5,891 nt of DNA, from NCBI GenBank assembly GCA_021775655.1, contig JAJFHK010000259.1, positions 1 to 5,891 on the forward strand, written 5' to 3'. Under the pieces are notes generated by a model. It did no database searches. It was not told the origin of the DNA and saw nothing but the letters and a program-made list of their open reading frames with translations. Source of the stretch: Filomicrobium sp. GTDB taxonomy: Bacteria > Pseudomonadota > Alphaproteobacteria > Rhizobiales > Hyphomicrobiaceae. Positions 5,594 through 5,891 of this stretch are shown in pieces. Made by a program: the position numbers and the translations under genes. Position 1 is the stretch's first letter, and every line of letters starts with the position of its first letter.

Positions 5594-5891
5594 TCAGGCT
5601 TCGGCCGGACTGGAAGTCGGAGCGTAGGGGTCGGGGATCGCCAGGGTTGCGAGTATGCGGGTCTCTAAAGTTTCCATGTCATTTGCAGCCTCATCATTGT
5701 CATGATCAAACCCAGCAAGATGCAGCAAACCATGCACAACGAGATGCTGCAGGTGGTGTTTCATTGGGATGCCCATGTCAGCTGCCTCACGAGACACCGT
5801 CTCGGCGGCCAGGATGATATCGCCGAGGAACCGTTCGCCCGTTTCAATGTCGTCAGGCAAGTCGGGCGCAGGAAAGGAAAGTACATTGGTG
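5594..5891 (-). CDS. ybeY: Endoribonuclease YbeY, 5' end cut by window edge
   Basis: YbeY is a zinc-dependent endoribonuclease of the UPF0054 family, needed for 16S rRNA 3'-end maturation and ribosome quality control in the cytoplasm. The window holds the last 98 residues. It begins within the conserved TNVLSFP, continues with FLGDIIL and carries the metal-binding motif HGLLHLAGFDHD, which supplies the three histidines of the H-x3-H-x5-H pattern. The frame is open to the window edge, so the true start lies upstream of 5891; a TTG inside the frame at 5860 is not the start, because the conserved TNVLSFP lies before it. The tail after the metal site (DPYAPTSSPAEA) is not conserved. The CBS protein gene follows after about 50 bp and is probably in the same operon. 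Confidence 0.96.
   Translation of the reverse strand, partial: TNVLSFPAPDLPDDIETGERFLGDIILAAETVSREAADMGIPMKHHLQHLVVHGLLHLAGFDHDNDEAANDMETLETRILATLAIPDPYAPTSSPAEA

Noticed and set aside
1..5891. Mobile element, CRISPR, defence or secretion system genes
   Set aside because: All genes are core housekeeping families in a conserved order on one strand. No transposase, integrase, repeat array or toxin-antitoxin signature was found.

Overview
This window is a compact stretch of core chromosome from an alphaproteobacterium, most likely of the order Hyphomicrobiales (Rhizobiales). The evidence is the protein sequences and the gene order ybeY, tlyC/corC-type CBS protein, lnt, PhrR/PraR-type XRE regulator, metK, trmB. 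All six genes are on the minus strand, so transcription runs from high to low coordinates. Both end genes, ybeY and trmB, are cut by the window edges.

Layout in the direction of transcription. The C-terminal part of ybeY (rRNA maturation endonuclease) ends at 5594. After about 50 bp comes a CBS-pair/CorC-HlyC protein (4475-5545). Its end overlaps the start of lnt (2758-4491, apolipoprotein N-acyltransferase) by 17 bp, which suggests translational coupling. A G-rich 62-bp gap leads to an XRE regulator of the PhrR/PraR type (2231-2695). The only large non-coding stretch, about 430 bp, lies between this regulator and metK. It holds a 25-bp imperfect inverted repeat 144 bp apart, several short dyads and a potentially structured metK leader. 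metK (S-adenosylmethionine synthetase) follows, then a 107-bp spacer with a hairpin, then trmB (tRNA m7G46 methyltransferase), which runs off the left edge.

How the genes fit together. MetK makes the SAM that TrmB consumes. YbeY and TrmB both act on structural RNA. Lnt performs the last step of lipoprotein maturation in the inner membrane. The regulator next to lnt matches the phrR-actA pair of Sinorhizobium, where actA is lnt and both genes have been linked to acid stress.

No mobile-element gene, CRISPR array, tRNA, rRNA or defence system is visible. I see no new multi-gene system. The points worth following up are non-coding or concern start sites: a probable TTG start for metK whose Shine-Dalgarno overlaps an upstream ATG, alternative pairings in the metK leader, the inverted repeat upstream of metK, and hairpins around the start of trmB.
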